This document shows positions 32,434-40,212 of a DNA stretch of 41,207 bases, one piece after another. The number at the start of each line of letters is the position of its first letter. Position 1 is the stretch's first letter. The DNA is from Ochrovirga pacifica (lineage in GTDB: Bacteria; Bacteroidota; Bacteroidia; Flavobacteriales; Flavobacteriaceae). The stretch is from positions 1 to 41,207 of the forward strand of contig NZ_AFPK01000015.1 in the NCBI RefSeq assembly GCF_000220525.1, written 5' to 3'. The notes below the pieces were generated by a model. It was not told the origin of the DNA, did not search any database, and saw only the letters and a list, made by a program, of their open reading frames with translations. The position numbers and the translations under genes were made by a program.

Positions 32434-35046
32434 TTATTTTCCTGTTAACATTCGTTTGATTTCATTCAGTTTCATTAAAGCTTCTACTGGGGTAAGTGTA
32501 TTGATGTCTGTAGCCAAAATTTCGTCTTTAATATCTTCTAACAAAGGATCGTCTAATTGAAAAAAGCTTAGCTGAAAATCTTCTTCTTGAGTAGCTTGTT
32601 CTAGTTTGGCTTTGTTGTTTTGCAAACCATGACTATTTTCTAGTTGTTGCAGCATTTTATTAGCTCTATGTATTACGGGTTGTGGCATTCCGGCCAATTT
32701 GGCTACGTGAATACCAAAACTATGTTCGCTACCACCTGCTGTTAATTTACGTAAAAAGATTACTTTGTCTTTAAGCTCTTTTACCGAAACATTAAAGTTT
32801 TTAATTCTAGTAAATGTTTTGCTCATATCATTTAGTTCATGATAATGTGTGGCAAATAAGGTTTTGGCTTTGCTAGGATGTTCGTGTAAATATTCGGCAA
32901 TGGCCCAAGCAATAGAAATACCGTCATAGGTACTGGTACCCCTACCAATTTCATCTAACAGAATTAAGCTACGTTCTGATACGTTGTTTAGAATACTAGC
33001 GGTTTCGTTCATTTCTACCATAAAAGTAGACTCTCCCATTGAAATGTTATCGCTAGCTCCAACACGTGTAAATATTTTATCAACTACTCCAATTCTGGCT
33101 TGTTGTGCAGGAACATAACTTCCTATCTGAGCTAATAAAACAATCAGTGCTGTTTGTCTTAAAATGGCAGATTTACCCGACATATTAGGTCCGGTAATCA
33201 TAATAATTTGTTGCTGACTTCTGTTAAGACTAATATCGTTGGCAATATATTCTTCACCAAAAGTTAATTGTTTTTCTATTACAGGATGACGACCGTTTTT
33301 AATATCAATTTCTGTACTGTCATCAATAGTAGGTCTTACATAGCTATTGTTTATTGCCAAAGTAGCAAAACCACACAAACAATCTAGCTGTGCTATTAGG
33401 TTTGCGTTTAACTGTATTGGTTGGATGTAATCGATTAAAAACTGAATCAATTCTGAAAACAATTGTTGTTCAAGGAGTCCAATTTTTTCTTCGGCACCTA
33501 ATATTTTACTTTCGTATTCTTTTAGTTCTTCGGTAATGTATCGTTCTGCATTTACCAAGGTTTGTTTGCGAATCCACTCTTCAGGAACTTTGTCTTTATG
33601 GGTGTTTCTTACCTCTATATAGTAGCCAAAAACGTTGTTAAAAGCAATTTTTAAACTAGGAATTCCAGTACGTTCTATTTCTCGTTGTACCAAATTATCT
33701 AGGTATTCTTTTCCTGAGTTAGAAATGGTTCTTAATTCGTCTAATTCTGTACTAATTCCACCAGCAATAGCATTTCCTTTATGAATGCTTACAGGTGCAT
33801 CTTCTACCAGTGTTTTGGCAATAGTTTCTCGTAACAAAGTGCAATCCTGCAGTTGCTCTCCCATGGTTTTTAGGGTGATATTATCACTCTCTTCGGCTGC
33901 ATTCTTTATAGGAAGAATTGCATCCAAAGATTGTTTTAAATACACGACTTCTCTAGGATTAATTTTTCCTGTGGCTACCTTAGAAATCAAACGTTCTATA
34001 TCGCTAATTTGTTTAATTTGATACGTCGTTTTTTGATAAAAATCTTCATGATTCATAAAGTAGCTTACCACTTCATGTCTTTTTACAATTTGTGAAGTTT
34101 CTTTAAGAGGTAAGGCCATCCAACGTTTTAACAAACGAGCTCCCATAGGAGAATGAGTTTGGTCGATAATGCTTAGCAAAGTGATGGCATTTTCGTTGGT
34201 GGATTGATACAATTCTAGATTTCTGATGGTAAATCGATCCATCCAAACATACTCGTTTTCGTGTACACGTTGTATGCTAGTGATGTGTTGTAGTTTGCTG
34301 TGATGAGTTTCGGACAAATAGTAGAGTACAGCCCCCGAGGCAATAATTCCTTGGTCAAGACCTTCTATTCCATAACCTTTTAATGAGTTTACATCAAAGT
34401 GTTTTAGCAGGCTTTCGTTGGCAAATTCAGTCTGAAAAACCCAATCGTCTAAATAAAAGGTGTGAAAACGGTCTCCAAAATTTTCGGTAAAAAATAATTT
34501 GTTTTTTTTCTCTACCAAAACCTCACTAGGGCTAAAGTTTTGTAACAATTTATCAATATAACTAACATCTCCTTGAGCGGTTAAAAACTCTCCCGTTGAA
34601 ATGTCTAAAAAAGCAACTCCCAAATTCTTTTTTCCAAAATGTACCGATGCTAAAAAGTTGTTGTTTTTAGATTGCAATACTTCATCGTTTAATGCTACAC
34701 CTGGTGTTACCAATTCTGTAACCCCTCGTTTTACGATGGTTTTGGTCATTTTAGGATCTTCTAACTGATCACAAATAGCAACACGTAGTCCTGATTTCAC
34801 CAATTTGGGCAAATAGGTGTTAAGAGAATGGTGTGGAAATCCTGCCAAAGCTGTTTCCGACTCGCTTCCGTTTCCTCTTTTGGTTAGTGTAATGTTAAGT
34901 ACCTGTGCACACTTAATGGCATCGGTTCCAAAGGTTTCGTAAAAATCCCCAACTCTAAATAACAACATGGCATCTGGGTATTTAGACTTAATACCATTGT
35001 ATTGTTTCATTAAAGGAGTTTCTTTTTTTGCTTTGGTTTTGGCCAC
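32434..35046 (-). CDS. mutS: DNA mismatch repair protein MutS, GTG start
   Basis: 870 aa. MutS binds mismatches and recruits MutL. The N-terminal mismatch-recognition motif is G-D-F-Y-E-T-F with F35 and E37; the Walker A loop is G-P-N-M-S-G-K-S at 619-626, followed by [12 protein letters not shown] and F-A-T-H-Y-H-E-L. The clamp/lever region and C-terminal helices are complete. The start codon is GTG (CAC on the plus strand at 35044-35046): an in-frame stop lies four codons upstream and [16 protein letters not shown] fits family N-termini. It heads a run of five closely packed genes. A minus-strand -7 box TAGCTTTG lies at 35160-35153, giving a leader of about 100 bases with AAGTT-type repeats. 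Confidence 0.97.
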   Translation of the reverse strand: MAKTKAKKETPLMKQYNGIKSKYPDAMLLFRVGDFYETFGTDAIKCAQVLNITLTKRGNGSESETALAGFPHHSLNTYLPKLVKSGLRVAICDQLEDPKMTKTIVKRGVTELVTPGVALNDEVLQSKNNNFLASVHFGKKNLGVAFLDISTGEFLTAQGDVSYIDKLLQNFSPSEVLVEKKNKLFFTENFGDRFHTFYLDDWVFQTEFANESLLKHFDVNSLKGYGIEGLDQGIIASGAVLYYLSETHHSKLQHITSIQRVHENEYVWMDRFTIRNLELYQSTNENAITLLSIIDQTHSPMGARLLKRWMALPLKETSQIVKRHEVVSYFMNHEDFYQKTTYQIKQISDIERLISKVATGKINPREVVYLKQSLDAILPIKNAAEESDNITLKTMGEQLQDCTLLRETIAKTLVEDAPVSIHKGNAIAGGISTELDELRTISNSGKEYLDNLVQREIERTGIPSLKIAFNNVFGYYIEVRNTHKDKVPEEWIRKQTLVNAERYITEELKEYESKILGAEEKIGLLEQQLFSELIQFLIDYIQPIQLNANLIAQLDCLCGFATLAINNSYVRPTIDDSTEIDIKNGRHPVIEKQLTFGEEYIANDISLNRSQQQIIMITGPNMSGKSAILRQTALIVLLAQIGSYVPAQQARIGVVDKIFTRVGASDNISMGESTFMVEMNETASILNNVSERSLILLDEIGRGTSTYDGISIAWAIAEYLHEHPSKAKTLFATHYHELNDMSKTFTRIKNFNVSVKELKDKVIFLRKLTAGGSEHSFGIHVAKLAGMPQPVIHRANKMLQQLENSHGLQNNKAKLEQATQEEDFQLSFFQLDDPLLEDIKDEILATDINTLTPVEALMKLNEIKRMLTGK

Positions 35047-35052
35047 GATTTT

Positions 35053-35083
35053 AGTTTAAAAGTTAGAAAGGGGAAAGTTAAAA
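35053..35083. repeat. AAGTT-type repeat, partial copy upstream of mutS
   Basis: AGTTTAAAAGTT, GTTAG, GAAAGTTAAAAGTTTC in tandem. It shares GTTAAAAGTT with the copy after sufC, but has no opposite-oriented arm here. It would lie in the mutS leader. Confidence 0.45.
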
Positions 35084-35140
35084 GTTTCTTGCAGAAGATA
35101 TATTTTACAAGCACTAAAGTTATCAACGAATTATTCAACC

Positions 35141-35160
35141 TATATTTGTATCCAAAGCTA
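35141..35160. promoter_or_regulatory. Divergent -7 elements for the methyltransferase and mutS
   Basis: TATATTTG at 35141-35148 (plus) and TAGCTTTG at 35160-35153 (minus) both match TAnnTTTG and lie four bases apart, so the two transcripts would start within each other's promoter. Neither has a TTG at the ideal distance. Confidence 0.45.
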
Positions 35161-35172
35161 GAAGACAAGAAC

Positions 35173-35703
35173 ATGCGAAAACTAAAAAACAAAGAGCTAA
35201 ACAGATTGAATATAGAGGCTTTTAAAGAAGCCAAAAAAACACCTTTGATTGTTGTGCTAGACAATATTAGAAGTTTAAACAATATTGGTTCTGTTTTTAG
35301 AACAAGTGATGCTTTTGCAATAGAAAAAATTTATTTGTGTGGTATTACGGCTACACCACCTAATAAAGAAATTCATAAAACTGCACTGGGAGCAACAGAT
35401 TCTGTAGTTTGGGAGTATGTAGAAGATACAGTTAGTTTGGTGAAAAAATTACAAGAAAAGGGAGTCAAAGTTTTGGCTATAGAACAGGCAGAAAATAGTG
35501 TAAAACTGCAGAATTTTATAATAGAGGAAAATCAGAAATATGCTGTTATTATGGGAAATGAAGTAAAGGGAGTACAGCAAGAGGTAATTAATGTAAGCGA
35601 TTATTGTGTAGAAATTCCGCAATATGGAACCAAACATTCTTTAAACATTTCGGTTACAACAGGAGTTGTACTATGGGATTTGTTTAAGAAATTTCGCTTT
35701 TAA
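35173..35703 (+). CDS. SpoU/TrmH family RNA 2'-O-methyltransferase
   Basis: 176 aa knotted methyltransferase. Motif 1 D-N-I-R-S-L-N-N-I-G-S-V-F-R-T-S-D, a middle block I-Y-L-C-G-I-T-A-T-P-P, motif 2 A-V-I-M-G-N-E-V-K-G-V and motif 3 H-S-L-N-I-S-V-T-T-G-V-V-L-W are all clear. The in-frame ATG at 35089 would add 28 residues unlike the family and lies upstream of the -7 box at 35141; the M-R-K-L-K-N-K-E-L start at 35173 is the family norm. It is distinct from the small SpoU enzyme downstream of mutS. The RNA target is not known. Confidence 0.9.
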   Translation: MRKLKNKELNRLNIEAFKEAKKTPLIVVLDNIRSLNNIGSVFRTSDAFAIEKIYLCGITATPPNKEIHKTALGATDSVVWEYVEDTVSLVKKLQEKGVKVLAIEQAENSVKLQNFIIEENQKYAVIMGNEVKGVQQEVINVSDYCVEIPQYGTKHSLNISVTTGVVLWDLFKKFRF

Positions 35704-35740
35704 GAAATCCAATGCAATCTTTTTTTCGTATCTATTAGGT

Positions 35741-36451
35741 ATGAAAACAATAGGAACTTTATTTATTGGAATTGTATTTTTTCTGTTTGCTTGTTCAACG
35801 TCTAACTCAGAAGAAATCACAGAAACGGATTTACAGGAAAATCCTAAAGAAATTAAACTTTATAAAATACTATCCTTAGGAGATAGCTATACGGTTGGAG
35901 AAGGAGTTTGTGCGGCTTGTAGTTTTCCTGAACAATTAAGAACACAATTGCAAAAAAGAGAAGACTCCATAGATTTAGTTTCTCTAGATATTGTGGCAAC
36001 TACAGGATGGACCACAGCGGATTTGTTGCAAGGAATTGAACGTAGTAACCTAGACCCAACCTATGATTTAGTAACACTTTTAATAGGGGTAAACAACCAA
36101 TTTCAGGGAATTCCTATATCGGTTTATGAAGAAGAGTTTCCTACGCTTTTACAAAAAGCAATTTTTTTTGCAGGAAATCAAAAAAATAAGGTGATTGTAC
36201 TTTCTATACCCGATTATGCATACACGCCTTTTTTAAACGGAGACCGCACGACGTCTCAAGAAATAGAAAGCTATAATAGGTTTGCAGAAGACTATTGTAA
36301 CAAGCAAAATGTAAAATTTTTACATGTTACAGACATCACACAAAAAGGTTTAGAAAATCCTAGTTTGGTGGCTGGTGATGGGTTGCATCCATCCGAAAAA
36401 GCCTATCAAAAATTTGTAGAAAGATTGTTGCCTTTGGTGTTAAATCAGTAG
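35741..36451 (+). CDS. GDSL/SGNH-type esterase lipoprotein
   Basis: 236 aa. Lipobox F-A-C with Cys18 followed by S-T-S-N-S-E-E. The SGNH hydrolase fold starts with I-L-S-L-G-D-S-Y-T-V-G-E-G (nucleophile Ser in block I), then I-G-V-N-N-Q-F (Asn of block III) and D-G-L-H-P-S-E-K-A-Y (Asp and His of block V). It should be an active lipase/esterase on the cell surface or in the periplasm; the substrate is unknown. It starts 37 bases after the methyltransferase; translation from the in-frame ATG at 35666 would overlap that gene and bury the signal peptide, so 35741 is chosen. Its stop lies one base from the end of the convergent gene. Confidence 0.87.
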   Translation: MKTIGTLFIGIVFFLFACSTSNSEEITETDLQENPKEIKLYKILSLGDSYTVGEGVCAACSFPEQLRTQLQKREDSIDLVSLDIVATTGWTTADLLQGIERSNLDPTYDLVTLLIGVNNQFQGIPISVYEEEFPTLLQKAIFFAGNQKNKVIVLSIPDYAYTPFLNGDRTTSQEIESYNRFAEDYCNKQNVKFLHVTDITQKGLENPSLVAGDGLHPSEKAYQKFVERLLPLVLNQ

Positions 36452-36452
36452 C

Positions 36453-37799
36453 TTAAAACTTGTAGTTAACTCCTGTAGAAATCCCCAGTAAGTAAGGCCT
36501 GTTGTTATCTCTGCTAAATGTTTGTGTTTGTATTTTAATGGCAGGATTTAGATTGATAAACCATTTTTTAGAAAAATGATATTCAATATCAGTTCCAAAA
36601 TTCAGGCTAAAATTTAAGGGGTTGATGTTGTTTGCTTCAAAAGATTCCTCAAACAAATCGGTTTGTTCTATCACCTGATTGTTGGTTAAGAATAAGGTAC
36701 TAATCCCTCCCGCTAAATAAAACGAAAATTGATTGTTAACAAACAAGCCATAATTAATTTCTAGCGGAATTTCTACATAACCCAAACGTTGTTCTAAAAT
36801 ACTCTGAGCTTGGACTTGAGAAAAAAGAGCAGCTGATTTTTGTACAGGTACAATATCTCTAGACAAGCTTTCGCTAGTTGGTACAGTTTGGTTAGATAAC
36901 TTGTCTCTAGACGAAATAGATCTCGTATTTTGATAAGATGAGGTTCTACTAAATGTATTAATTGCCAAATTGTTTGTGCTCTGAGACATACTAATTTTAT
37001 GAATTCCACTTTTAATTTTAATACGTTTGCTAATTTGATAGGCAATATTAAAACCATAAGCAGTAGAACTTTCACCTTGTTTTTCAGAGTTGTCTAAACG
37101 ATTGTCTAGAGTAGATTGATTAGAAAATGACTGATATACATACTGGGATATTACAGGAGCAATACTCCAAAAAGATTCTTTTTTTACAGTGGTTTTAACA
37201 TCATTTTCAGAAGCTACTAGTGCTTTTTTTTCTTTGGGTTGATTTGTTGTTGCTGTTTTTGAAGCAGAAGCTATAGTTAAAAAATTCAATTCTTTGGTAG
37301 CCTCTTGTTCTCTGTTCTGTTTAGATATATTGGTGCTAGGTTCTGGGGTTATAGCTACAATATGTTTGGGCTGTTTTGTGTTGTTTTTTTGAGGTGTTTT
37401 TATGTTAGAAACAGGTAGTGTAGAGTTGTTGTAGGTTGATTTTGAAGTTACAACAACTGCCTTTTTTTTGTTTGTAAGAGCTGTCTTTTCTGAAGATAAA
37501 CTTTTAGTAGCTTTCTTAGTATTTTGTTCAGGGGATGTTTTTTTAAAAGCATTTTTTTTAGTTTTCTGAGATTGTTGTTGAGCTAAAGAAACAGTACTGT
37601 CTGTAGTTGTAAAAAGAAACCAAAATATAAAAACAGCCGCAACGCTACCTACAGAAGTAAACCAAATAAAACCACGTTTTTTGGCACGTTGTTGTTGAAG
37701 CAAACTTGCTTCAATTCTTTGCCATGTAGCTTTAGGCGGAGTCATTTCTAGATCCTTTAGCTTTTCTTGGTATAGTTTTTCTAGGTCTTCGGAGTTCAT
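36453..37799 (-). CDS. Fused anti-sigma-like / outer-membrane beta-barrel protein
   Basis: 448 aa. Residues 1-40 are hydrophilic, helical and cytoplasmic in character (L-E-K-L-Y-Q-E-K-L, P-P-x-A-T-W-Q-R-I), as in the anti-sigma-type partners of Bacteroidota. A single membrane segment spans about 43-65. A linker of about 140 residues (66-205) is rich in K, T, S, Q and N with no fold. Residues about 208-448 look like an outer-membrane barrel: W-S-I-A-P-V-I-S-Q, A-Y-G-F-N-I-A-Y-Q, V-E-I-P-L-E-I-N-Y, S-F-Y-L-A-G-G and a final G-V-N-Y-K-F. It overlaps the ECF sigma gene by four bases and is very probably its regulator, perhaps reaching from inner to outer membrane. Confidence 0.78.
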   Translation of the reverse strand: MNSEDLEKLYQEKLKDLEMTPPKATWQRIEASLLQQQRAKKRGFIWFTSVGSVAAVFIFWFLFTTTDSTVSLAQQQSQKTKKNAFKKTSPEQNTKKATKSLSSEKTALTNKKKAVVVTSKSTYNNSTLPVSNIKTPQKNNTKQPKHIVAITPEPSTNISKQNREQEATKELNFLTIASASKTATTNQPKEKKALVASENDVKTTVKKESFWSIAPVISQYVYQSFSNQSTLDNRLDNSEKQGESSTAYGFNIAYQISKRIKIKSGIHKISMSQSTNNLAINTFSRTSSYQNTRSISSRDKLSNQTVPTSESLSRDIVPVQKSAALFSQVQAQSILEQRLGYVEIPLEINYGLFVNNQFSFYLAGGISTLFLTNNQVIEQTDLFEESFEANNINPLNFSLNFGTDIEYHFSKKWFINLNPAIKIQTQTFSRDNNRPYLLGISTGVNYKF

Positions 37800-38344
37800 A
37801 ACAAAGCTGTTTTATTAGTGTTTGTTGGGGTCATGTTACTCAATTCTTTTTTTAAGATGGCTTTAGCTCTCGATAAATTAGACTTAGAGGTTCCTTCGGA
37901 TATAGATAGTAATTTTGCAATTTCTTTATGACTGTATCCATCCAATACATAAAGGTTAAATACCAAACGATACCTGCTAGGTAATTTTTGTATGCTTTCT
38001 AGTAGTTGAGACAAATTAAGTTCCCCCTCGTCTATTGTTTCAGGGATTGAAGTTTCAATTTCTTCATTAACAAGGGGGAACACTTTGTCTTTTCTATATT
38101 TTTCCAAAGCAGTATGAATCATGATTCGTTTCATCCAGCCTTCAAAAGATCCTTGATGTTGAAACTGATGAATTTTATTGAAAATGGTGATAAATCCATC
38201 GTGTAAGTTATCTTCTGCTTCGGTATTATTTTTGGAGTATTTGCAACATACAGCAAACAACTTGCCTGCGTACAACTTGTACAAAGTTGCTTGTGCTTTG
38301 GCATTGTTTTTTTGACATTTTTTAATCAGTTGCTGTAGGTCCAT
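37796..38344 (-). CDS. ECF-type RNA polymerase sigma factor
   Basis: 182 aa sigma-70 family protein with region 2 (A-E-D-N-L-H-D-G-F-I-T-I-F at about 42-54, then F-E-G-W-M-K-R-I) and region 4 (L-P-S-R-Y-R-L-V-F-N-L-Y-V-L-D-G-Y-S-H-K-E-I-A-K-L-L at about 125-150, then S-E-G-T-S-K-S-N-L-S-R-A). It lacks regions 1 and 3, as ECF sigmas do. It overlaps the anti-sigma-like gene by ATGA and is preceded, 22 bases away, by a lipoprotein gene on the same strand; the three form an operon. The target promoters are not evident in this window. Confidence 0.95.
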   Translation of the reverse strand: MDLQQLIKKCQKNNAKAQATLYKLYAGKLFAVCCKYSKNNTEAEDNLHDGFITIFNKIHQFQHQGSFEGWMKRIMIHTALEKYRKDKVFPLVNEEIETSIPETIDEGELNLSQLLESIQKLPSRYRLVFNLYVLDGYSHKEIAKLLSISEGTSKSNLSRAKAILKKELSNMTPTNTNKTALL

Positions 38345-38366
38345 TACTAGACTTGGGGTAATGCTA

Positions 38367-38813
38367 TTATTGTGCTGCTGTTTCCTCTGGGTCTACTACG
38401 CTTACAGTAATTTCTTCAAAAACATCGTTCCCATCAGTATCGGTTCCTTTATAAATTTTAAACAAATAGTCTTCTTTTTTAGACAACCTCATGCTAAAGG
38501 TATTTTCTTCTTCTCTAGTTTCTTCAGAACAAGTTTCCGCATCATCGTCTACATAGGCTACCACAGCAAGAGTAATGTTAGTGCTTGCAGTGTCATTTGC
38601 TTTTCTATATAAATTATCATAGTAGTAACATCCGTTCTTTAAGGTGTATTTAAAATCAATCAAAGTGTCTTTATCTACTTCCAAGGTTTGTGGTAAGTCA
38701 ATTTCATCAATCGGTAAGAATTCTAAGTGAAATTTAGGGAAGTTAAATTCATCATCATTAGAACAAGCAAATAAAAGTGCACTAAGAGTTAAAAGATAAA
38801 ATATACGTTTCAT
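38367..38813 (-). CDS. Small lipoprotein of unknown function, first gene of the sigma operon
   Basis: 148 aa. Lipobox L-F-A-C (Cys17) followed by S-N-D-D-E. The mature part is acidic and beta-rich, with N-G-C-Y-Y-Y-D-N (about 60-67), a second Cys in A-E-T-C-S-E, and S-K-K-E-D-Y-L-F-K-I-Y-K-G. The two cysteines of the mature body could form a disulfide. I do not recognise a family. Its position upstream of an ECF sigma and its regulator suggests an envelope role, possibly as a sensed component, but this is inference. Confidence 0.65.
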   Translation of the reverse strand: MKRIFYLLTLSALLFACSNDDEFNFPKFHLEFLPIDEIDLPQTLEVDKDTLIDFKYTLKNGCYYYDNLYRKANDTASTNITLAVVAYVDDDAETCSEETREEENTFSMRLSKKEDYLFKIYKGTDTDGNDVFEEITVSVVDPEETAAQ

Positions 38814-38886
38814 AATAGGGTGTATTTAGGTTATAGTTATTAGATGTGCAAACTTTCAATGGGTTGCGTGGTTTTTACAAAAAAAA

Positions 38887-39375
38887 TTATTTTGTTTGTA
38901 TCAAAATAGGAATGGTATAGCTAGAAGTTACTGGGATTCCTCTTTTTTGAGCAGGCAAAACCGTAGGAATGGTTTGTATTATTTGTGCTATATCTTTAGA
39001 TAAGTTTGGGAATAAAATTTGTGTAGAGTCTTTTAGTTGAATGTTTTTACACAAAAATGCACCATGAGTATTGATGCTAAATTTAACCAGTAACGTATCG
39101 CTAAAATTAGTTTTAGTTTTTAATTGCAGTTGTTGTATTCCTGTATTAATTTGTTGGTACATATGTTTTTCAAAACAGGTTTTGCTTTTTTCAAAATCTA
39201 ACAAAGCATCACACTCTTTAAACTGTGGATATTGATCTATTTCTGTTAGGTTAATGGTGTCTCTGGCCAAAGAAGTGTTAGACGTAAAAATAGCCGATAC
39301 AGAATTGATTTTCTCACAGGAGAAAAGTACTAAACTCATCAAAAATAAATAGTATCGAATCATCTTTTTTACCAC
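38887..39375 (-). CDS. Lipoprotein with TonB-C-like terminal domain
   Basis: 162 aa. Lipobox L-F-S-C (Cys20). The C-terminal 70 residues look like a TonB C-terminal-type domain without the membrane anchor and proline-rich linker of true TonB: V-K-F-S-I-N-T-H-G-A-F, P-N-L-S-K-D-I-A-Q-I-I-Q, T-V-L-P-A-Q-K-R-G-I-P-V and a last strand Y-T-I-P-I-L-I. An internal pair C-D ... T-C-F-E may form a disulfide. A minus-strand -7 box TAATTTTG at 39394-39387 lies so near that the second Met codon (39363) may be the real start. It lies 73 bases upstream of the sigma operon, same strand. Function unknown. Confidence 0.65.
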   Translation of the reverse strand: MVKKMIRYYLFLMSLVLFSCEKINSVSAIFTSNTSLARDTINLTEIDQYPQFKECDALLDFEKSKTCFEKHMYQQINTGIQQLQLKTKTNFSDTLLVKFSINTHGAFLCKNIQLKDSTQILFPNLSKDIAQIIQTIPTVLPAQKRGIPVTSSYTIPILIQTK

Positions 39376-39447
39376 ATCAATAGTCTCAAAATTACATCTT
39401 TTTTCATTAGAATACAGTATCTTGCTTTGTAAAAGAAAATAAGAAGT

Positions 39448-39954
39448 ATGGATTATATTTTGTTGTTTGTTGGATTTCTGTTAACGGTTGGTGGAATTTT
39501 AGGTTCTTTTTTACCTGTTATTCCAGGGCCACCTACAAGCTGGTTAGGTTTGCTATTGTTGCATTTAACATCTAAGGTAACAACAAATTGGACTTTTTTA
39601 GGAATTACCTTGGCAATAGCCATTGTGGTAACCGTGGCAGATTATGTAATTCCTGCTTTAGGAACCAAGAGATTTGGTGGTAGTAAATATGGTATTTGGG
39701 GTTCTACTATAGGATTGGTGGTTGGACTGTTGTTTGCACCTATTGGTATGATTTTGGGTTTGTTCTTAGGAGCACTTATAGGAGAATTAATGAACGATGC
39801 TAAAAATTTACAAAAGGCTTTTAGGGCTTCTATAGGATCGGTAGTAGGATTTCTTTTTTCTACGGGAATTAAACTAATTTTAGGAATCGCATACCTTATT
39901 TATTTTATAAGAGATGTTATTCGCCATCGAGAAGCTTTTTTTGGTTGGTTGTAA
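39448..39954 (+). CDS. DUF456 family membrane protein
   Basis: 168 aa with about four to five hydrophobic segments. L-P-V-I-P-G-P-P-T-S-W-L-G (about 22-34) and D-Y-V-I-P-A-L-G-T-K-R-F-G-G-S-K-Y-G-I-W-G (about 65-85) are signatures of this family; the rest alternates Gly-rich helices (F-A-P-I-G-M-I-L-G, G-A-L-I-G-E). No enzymatic or transport role is known. It is a single gene, divergent from the TonB-C-like lipoprotein gene, with no clear promoter. Confidence 0.87.
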   Translation: MDYILLFVGFLLTVGGILGSFLPVIPGPPTSWLGLLLLHLTSKVTTNWTFLGITLAIAIVVTVADYVIPALGTKRFGGSKYGIWGSTIGLVVGLLFAPIGMILGLFLGALIGELMNDAKNLQKAFRASIGSVVGFLFSTGIKLILGIAYLIYFIRDVIRHREAFFGWL

Positions 39955-39960
39955 ACAAAA

Positions 39961-39984
39961 AAAGCAACCCTATAGGGAAGCTTT
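39961..39984 (-). terminator. Terminator-like hairpin on the minus strand
   Basis: AAAGC and GCTTT pair, with CCC/GGG inside, two mismatched pairs and a TATA loop; on the minus strand a run of seven Ts follows. It would end a minus-strand transcript antisense to the end of the DUF456 gene; on plus no T run follows. Confidence 0.5.
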
Positions 39985-40107
39985 CCATTGGTAATTAAAC
40001 CCAAAAGCCACTTGCGTAGCTTTACAACAACGATGCAAACTTACTGGTTTTATTTTGGATAGCCCTGTTTTTGTATCTTTTTTTCTATAAAAACCTTTGC
40101 AACACAA
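39970..40107 (-). other. Protein-like 45-codon open frame without ATG, next to a terminator
   Basis: Minus strand, from TTG at 40107 (preceded by an in-frame stop) to TAG at 39972-39970. It reads C-C-K-G-F-Y-R-K-K-D near the start and A-F-G-F-N-Y-Q-W-K-A-S-L at the end, more protein-like than random AT-rich sequence. The terminator-like hairpin overlaps the stop. A -7-like TAAGTTTG at 40043-40036 lies inside it. It could be the tail of a lost gene, a tiny gene, or a dispersed repeat; none can be proved here. Confidence 0.3.
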
Positions 40108-40140
40108 TCAGGCAATAAAATAACTTGTAATTTCTAAGTG

Positions 40141-40168
40141 TTGAATTCTGATGTTCTTATTATCTTTG
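40141..40168 (+). promoter_or_regulatory. lysS promoter
   Basis: TTG at 40141-40143, a 17-base spacer and TATCTTTG at 40161-40168 match the Bacteroidota consensus. The leader to the ATG at 40213 would be about 37 bases. Confidence 0.7.
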
Positions 40169-40212
40169 CAGGCTCAGAATTAATGCGTTAAAAATTTTAA
40201 AAAACGATCAGC

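Noticed and set aside
35089..35172. N-terminal extension of the methyltransferase from the ATG at 35089
   Set aside because: The added 28 residues do not fit the family and the predicted promoter lies inside them.
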